Of a stretch of 64,000 bases of DNA, positions 60,541-64,000 are shown in pieces; position 1 is the first letter of the stretch; each line of letters opens with the position of its first letter. A program made the translations under genes and the position numbers. The notes under the pieces were generated by a model that did no database searches, was not told the DNA's origin, and saw only the letters and a list, made by a program, of their open reading frames with translations. This DNA comes from CAYMZZ01 sp047600605. GTDB lineage: Bacteria > Bacteroidota > Bacteroidia > Chitinophagales > Chitinophagaceae. The stretch spans positions 1,054,001 through 1,118,000 of the forward strand of contig JASGKK010000003.1 in NCBI GenBank assembly GCA_047600605.1. The letters are read 5' to 3'.

Positions 60541-61293
60541 ATGTATACGCTCAAAAAATCGCTGGGTCAGCATTTTCTTCGTGATGAGAATGTGTGCCGA
60601 AAGATCGTGCAGGCATTGCAGCAGTACCCCTTTCAACGCCTGCTGGAGGTAGGCCCTGGCGGCGGAGCGCTTACTAAACACTTGCTGGAGATAACAGCTA
60701 TTGATTTTAAAGCAGTGGAGCTGGACGAAGAAAAAGTACAGTATCTCTTACAGACTTTTCCCGCTATCGAAGGAAAGATCATTCATCAGAGCTTTCTGGA
60801 CACCCCTGTGCCATTTCAGGAATCCTTTACACTGGTAGGCAATTTTCCCTATAATATTTCTACGCAAATACTTTTTCGTGTGCTGGAGTGGAAAAGCCAG
60901 GTCGAAGCGGTAGTAGGCATGTTTCAGAAGGAAGTAGCACAGCGGGTGGCAGCACGTGAGGGCAACAAAGTATATGGGGTAATGAGTGTGCTGGTACAGG
61001 CTTTTTTTACTGTAGAATATCTTTTTGATGTAAAAGAAAGCAGTTTCAATCCACCCCCCAAAGTAATGAGCGGCGTGATCAGGTTGCTGCCCAGAAAAGA
61101 AGTGCCTGCCATGAAAGGGGAGAAGGAGTTTTTTTTACTCGTGAAAACGGCGTTTAATCAACGACGGAAAACACTTCGTAATGCCGTACGCGGTTTATTT
61201 GAACCGGCAGTACTACAGGATAAATTATTTGATAAAAGAGCGGAACAGTTAAGTGTAAATGACTTTGCTGCACTGACCTTTAAAATGCGCTAA
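60541..61293 (+). CDS. rsmA: 16S rRNA (adenine1518/1519-N6)-dimethyltransferase
   Basis: KsgA/RsmA, which dimethylates two adjacent adenines near the 3' end of 16S rRNA during 30S maturation. The 250-residue protein has the N-terminal KKSLGQHFLRDENV, SAM-binding motif LEVGPGGGALTKHLL (about 37-51) and the catalytic motif NFPYNIST (about 101-108). Start at ATG 60541, where the conserved N-terminus begins; an earlier in-frame codon would overlap the promoter box. Confidence 0.96.
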   Translation: MYTLKKSLGQHFLRDENVCRKIVQALQQYPFQRLLEVGPGGGALTKHLLEITAIDFKAVELDEEKVQYLLQTFPAIEGKIIHQSFLDTPVPFQESFTLVGNFPYNISTQILFRVLEWKSQVEAVVGMFQKEVAQRVAAREGNKVYGVMSVLVQAFFTVEYLFDVKESSFNPPPKVMSGVIRLLPRKEVPAMKGEKEFFLLVKTAFNQRRKTLRNAVRGLFEPAVLQDKLFDKRAEQLSVNDFAALTFKMR

Positions 61294-61301
61294 AAAGGAC
61301 C

Positions 61302-62228
61302 ATGAAGAAAGTGATCGTTACCGGCAAGGCCCATCCGGTTTTACAGGAAACACTGACAGCACACGGTTATCAGGTGATCTATGATCCGGCCATTACCTAT
61401 GAGCAATTGATGACCCGGATAAGCGATGTGGAAGGACTGATCGTTACCACCCGCGTTCCGATCGATCGTGCCCTGCTCGATACAGCAACTTCACTGAAAT
61501 GGATCGGCCGGCTGGGAAGTGGTATGGAATTGATTGATGTGCCGTATGCCGAGAGCAAAGGTATTCGTTGTGTAAGCAGTCCCGAAGGCAATCGCAATGC
61601 AGTGGCAGAGCACTCACTGGCCCTGCTGCTTTCATTGATGAATCGTATACATTCAGCTTCTGAAGAAGTAAAACAGGGCATCTGGAAACGCGATGAAAAC
61701 AGGGGTGTGGAGCTTTCGGGTCGTACGGTAGGCATTATCGGATACGGAAATACAGGAGAAGCCTTTGCCCATTTGCTGCAGGCATTTGACGTAACGATCC
61801 TGGCGCATGACAAATACCGGTTTGGCTTTGCCAAAGGGCCGGTAAAAGAAGCCAGCCTGGAGCAGATTGCACGTTATGCAGATGTAATCAGCCTGCATCT
61901 GCCGCTTACCAACGAAACATTTCACCTGGCCAATGCCGGTTTTTTTGACAGCCTGCGCAACAGGCCTTATTTTCTGAATGCATCCAGGGGTAAGGTAATG
62001 GATACGGATGCTTTAATAGATGCTTTGAAAAACAATAAGATAGCCGGTGCTGGCCTGGATGTGCTGGAAAATGAAAAACTGGCCACCTACCAGCCTGCAG
62101 AGAAAGAAAGACTCAACTGGCTGCTTGACCAGCACAACGTACTGATCACGCCGCATATAGCGGGCTATACGCATGAGGCACTGGAGCGTATGGCTACCGT
62201 ATTGTTACAAAAATTAGGATTTCGCTAA
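61302..62228 (+). CDS. D-2-hydroxyacid dehydrogenase (NAD-binding, SerA-like)
   Basis: NAD-dependent 2-hydroxyacid dehydrogenase of 308 residues. The nucleotide-binding motif is GIIGYGNTGEAFA (about 144-156). The catalytic residues lie in the arginine-bearing segment GRLGSGMELIDV (about 68-79), the Glu of LDVLENEKL (about 256-264) and the His of TPHIAGYT (about 285-292). It has no ACT domain, so it is not a full-length phosphoglycerate dehydrogenase; it may be phosphoglycerate or another hydroxyacid dehydrogenase. It follows rsmA by 8 bp, probably in one transcript. Confidence 0.88.
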   Translation: MKKVIVTGKAHPVLQETLTAHGYQVIYDPAITYEQLMTRISDVEGLIVTTRVPIDRALLDTATSLKWIGRLGSGMELIDVPYAESKGIRCVSSPEGNRNAVAEHSLALLLSLMNRIHSASEEVKQGIWKRDENRGVELSGRTVGIIGYGNTGEAFAHLLQAFDVTILAHDKYRFGFAKGPVKEASLEQIARYADVISLHLPLTNETFHLANAGFFDSLRNRPYFLNASRGKVMDTDALIDALKNNKIAGAGLDVLENEKLATYQPAEKERLNWLLDQHNVLITPHIAGYTHEALERMATVLLQKLGFR

Positions 62229-62253
62229 GCCGGCGTATTTTAAAATACTTTAC

Positions 62254-62262
62254 TATCTTTGC
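62254..62262 (+). promoter_or_regulatory. greA -7 promoter box TATCTTTGC
   Basis: Exact TAnnTTTGC match. Predicted transcription start about 62267-62270, immediately before the leader hairpin. No clear -33 TTTG. Confidence 0.6.
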
Positions 62263-62270
62263 ACCATATC

Positions 62271-62313
62271 GCAACGCTTCAGTTCCCCGGAATTGAGGCG
62301 TTGCTATTTTTTT
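62271..62313 (+). terminator. Terminator-like hairpin in the greA leader
   Basis: GCAACGCTTCAGTTCC (62271-62286) pairs with GGAATTGAGGCGTTGC (62289-62304) over the whole length, with two G-U pairs and a very short loop. It is followed by seven Ts (62307-62313). It sits at the 5' end of the predicted greA transcript, 24 nt before the start codon, so it can act as an attenuator or produce a short leader RNA. Confidence 0.7.
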
Positions 62314-62336
62314 CATTTATACCTAAGGAGGTTACT

Positions 62337-62810
62337 ATGAGTACTATTCAGTATGTTACCAAGGAAACACTTGAGCAAATGAAGGTTGAGCTGCAGCGGA
62401 TGAAATCAGTTGAGCGTCCCGCTGCCAGCCGTGCTATTGCAGAAGCAAGAGAAAAAGGTGACCTGAAGGAAAATGCAGAATATGATGCAGCCAAGGAAGC
62501 ACAGGGCTTGCTGGAAGCTAAAATCGCCAGTATGGAGGGCGCCCTGTCCAATGTACGTGTACTTGATGAATCGAGCATCAATACCAGCAAAGTGTCTATT
62601 CTTACCAAAGTGACACTGACCAATCTCTCTACCAAAAAGAAAGTGACTTACCAGATCGTAAGCGAAAAAGAGGCTGACCTGAAAGCCGGAAAAATATCTG
62701 TGACTTCGCCTATTGGCAAGGGCATACTGGGCAAAACCGTTGGCGAAACTGCAGAGGTACAGGCTCCCGCAGGTGTGCTCCATTTCAAGATTGAAGACAT
62801 TACTGCCTGA
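62337..62810 (+). CDS. greA: Transcription elongation factor GreA
   Basis: Rescues backtracked RNA polymerase by stimulating RNA cleavage through the secondary channel. The 157-residue length is usual. It has the N-terminal coiled coil (YVTKETLEQMKVELQRMKSV to about 75) with the acidic tip KGDLKENAEYDAAKE, and the C-terminal globular domain ending GVLHFKIEDITA. Start chosen at ATG 62337 behind AAGGAGG (62325-62331), a full Shine-Dalgarno sequence; the longer frame from 62259 would run through the leader hairpin. Confidence 0.96.
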   Translation: MSTIQYVTKETLEQMKVELQRMKSVERPAASRAIAEAREKGDLKENAEYDAAKEAQGLLEAKIASMEGALSNVRVLDESSINTSKVSILTKVTLTNLSTKKKVTYQIVSEKEADLKAGKISVTSPIGKGILGKTVGETAEVQAPAGVLHFKIEDITA

Positions 62811-62859
62811 CCCGTGTGGCCGGCAGATGCTTCGTTTCGCAGTCAATAAAACAGTACCA

Positions 62860-63252
62860 ATGTCAATCTTTTCCAGAATTATCAACGGCGAAATACCTTC
62901 TTACACAATTGCGGAGAATGATAAATTCTATGCTTTTCTCGACATCTTTCCCCTGCAGGAAGGGCATGTGCTGGTGGTGCCCAAACTGGAGATAGACAAC
63001 CTGTTTGATCTGCCGGCCGATTATCTCGGAGAAATGCTGGTGTTTGCGCAACCTATCGCCAAAGCCATTGAAAAATGTTTTGACTGCAACCGCTGTGGCA
63101 TCAGTGTGATTGGCCTCGAAGTGCCTCATGCACATCTGCACCTCATACCCATCAACTCGGCCAATGACCTCAACTTTACCCGCCCCAAAATGAAACTTAC
63201 CGAGTCGAGATTTCTGGAAATACAGGAGATGATAGTAAATGCGATTGGGTGA
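62860..63252 (+). CDS. HIT-family protein (Hint-like nucleotide hydrolase)
   Basis: Histidine-triad protein of 130 residues: FSRIINGEIPSYTIAEND at the start, FPLQEGHVLVVPK (about 28-40) and the catalytic H-x-H-x-H in VPHAHLHLIPI (about 87-97). Family members hydrolyse AMP-linked amines, aminoacyl-AMP or dinucleoside polyphosphates. It follows greA by 49 bp. Start chosen at ATG 62860, where the HIT domain begins. The stop TGA is the beginning of a GATTTGA repeat. Confidence 0.92.
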   Translation: MSIFSRIINGEIPSYTIAENDKFYAFLDIFPLQEGHVLVVPKLEIDNLFDLPADYLGEMLVFAQPIAKAIEKCFDCNRCGISVIGLEVPHAHLHLIPINSANDLNFTRPKMKLTESRFLEIQEMIVNAIG

Positions 63253-63358
63253 TTTGAGGATTTGAAAATTTGAAGATTGTCATAAGTAGTAAGTTGTTCG
63301 AACTTTGCAAATTGGCGCAACGTAACACCCATCTTCAAATTTTCAAATCATCAAATCT
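63250..63358. repeat. GATTTGA-word inverted repeat between convergent genes
   Basis: 63251-63277 (GATTTGAGGATTTGAAAATT and on) and the reverse complement of 63331-63357 agree at 26 of 27 positions, with a 53-nt loop. The HIT stop codon (63250-63252) lies in the left arm and the ruvC stop codon (63353-63351) in the right arm, so each gene ends in the same word. Confidence 0.92.
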
Positions 63359-63917
63359 TCTTCGTTCGTGCCGGATTCTTATTAATAAAATCTTCCCATC
63401 CGTTAAATGCTTTTCCACTGCGTGCAGGAATGGAGTGTAATTGAAAATGATGACATACGGCAATAGCGAGCGCATCGGTGGCATCATAATAATCCGGAGC
63501 TTCTTTTATGTGCAGCAGCGTCTGGAGCATTTTCCAGACCTGGTGTTTATCGGCATTACCATTGCCCGTGACCGACTGTTTTACTTTACGGGGAGAATAT
63601 TCCGTAACCGGTAATCCGGCGCTCATGGCAGCAGCAATAGCTACACCCTGGGCACGACCCAGTTTCAGCATACTCTGCACGTTTTTTCCAAAGAAAGGGG
63701 CTTCGATGGCAAATTCCTGCGGTTTGTATAAGCCAATAAGTTCCACTATTTTTTCATGGATCAGCTGCAGTCTTTCGTAATGATCTTTTTTTGCCGAGAG
63801 GCGCAGGACCTCCATTTCGCATAAGCGGATCTGCCGGCCATTGGTTTCAATCACACTATAACCCATGAGCAGGGTGCCAGGGTCAATTCCTAATATTATT
63901 TTGCCGGCCTTTTGCAA
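63351..63917 (-). CDS. ruvC: Holliday junction endonuclease RuvC
   Basis: Resolves Holliday junctions with RuvAB. The 188-residue protein has the catalytic acidic residues in GIDPGTLLMGY (about 10-20), AIEAPFFGKN (about 70-79) and the C-terminal DYYDATDALAIAVCH (about 142-156). The start is a TTG at 63917: no ATG or GTG exists in frame before the first catalytic Asp, back to a stop codon. The remaining 83 bp to the right edge show nothing definite. Confidence 0.94.
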   Translation of the reverse strand: MQKAGKIILGIDPGTLLMGYSVIETNGRQIRLCEMEVLRLSAKKDHYERLQLIHEKIVELIGLYKPQEFAIEAPFFGKNVQSMLKLGRAQGVAIAAAMSAGLPVTEYSPRKVKQSVTGNGNADKHQVWKMLQTLLHIKEAPDYYDATDALAIAVCHHFQLHSIPARSGKAFNGWEDFINKNPARTKKI

Positions 63918-64000
63918 GGGGGATGTATTTTTACAGGATTAGTAAAGCTGCACAGTTTGCCGCAATCCGGAATAACCGGAGTGATGCCGGCAAGGCTCAA

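Noticed and set aside
62259..62336. N-terminal extension of GreA from a TTG
   Set aside because: The extra 26 codons run through the leader hairpin and T run, and the normal GreA N-terminus begins at the ATG behind AAGGAGG.
1..64000. tRNA or rRNA genes
   Set aside because: Reading the intergenic gaps I found no T-arm-like consensus with a flanking acceptor stem and no rRNA-like stretches.

Overview
The window is a chromosomal segment of a member of the Bacteroidota, most probably Chitinophagaceae or a close relative (inference). The support is five secreted proteins with type IX secretion (T9SS) type A C-terminal sorting domains, two TonB-dependent receptors with carboxypeptidase-regulatory-like N-terminal domains, -7 promoter boxes of the TAnnTTTG type in front of many genes, few Shine-Dalgarno sequences, and a stand-alone C-terminal transketolase subunit. 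I see no integrase, transposase, phage gene, tRNA, rRNA or CRISPR array. Most of it reads as core genome with an accessory layer of secreted proteins and intergenic repeats.

Layout. 1-6500: the rod-shape cluster mreB-mreC-mreD-mrdA(PBP2)-rodA. 6483-7476: a metallo-beta-lactamase-fold gene held between the arms of a roughly 130-bp inverted repeat. 7581-9345 (minus): an ECF sigma factor, a membrane anti-sigma-like protein and a Spy/CpxP-like periplasmic protein. 9465-13553 (minus): transketolase C-subunit, galE, and a PiT phosphate transporter with its DUF47 partner. 13830-18019: a TonB receptor and lipoprotein pair, divergent from the phosphate genes across a striking composite operator. 18072-25436: a frameshifted transglutaminase-like gene, a candidate small RNA, a glycosyltransferase, an LpxH-like phosphoesterase, an alkaline-phosphatase-superfamily protein, and a small operon of DoxX-like, DUF2071, methyltransferase and membrane proteins. 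25512-27308: a PhoR/PhoB-like two-component system. 27632-31894: a large secreted protein of unknown function and an MsbA-like ABC exporter. 32068-36458: ATP synthase atpB-E-F-H-A, without atpG. 37008-42446: a T9SS protein, a second TonB receptor and accessory genes. 43293-47021: an ABC exporter, a LolA-like protein and pdxA (frameshifted near its end). 47113-60506: three large related T9SS proteins and a T9SS zinc carboxypeptidase. 60541-63917: rsmA, a hydroxyacid dehydrogenase, greA, a HIT protein and ruvC.

The most unusual feature is a set of intergenic repeat families built from short degenerate words: GATTTGA-type, GTTGACAG/GGTCAGTGG-type, GTATAAAGGGTTTAAA-type, AAGTTGTAAGTAATAAG-type and an 80-bp tandem array. 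They recur across the window, usually in inverted pairs. In most cases they begin at, or contain, the stop codon of the neighbouring gene, and twice they run right up to a start codon. Other points are a composite 8-bp inverted / 7-bp direct repeat operator at 13726-13759, a terminator-like hairpin in the greA leader, a 51-bp perfect palindrome, and two single-base frameshifts.
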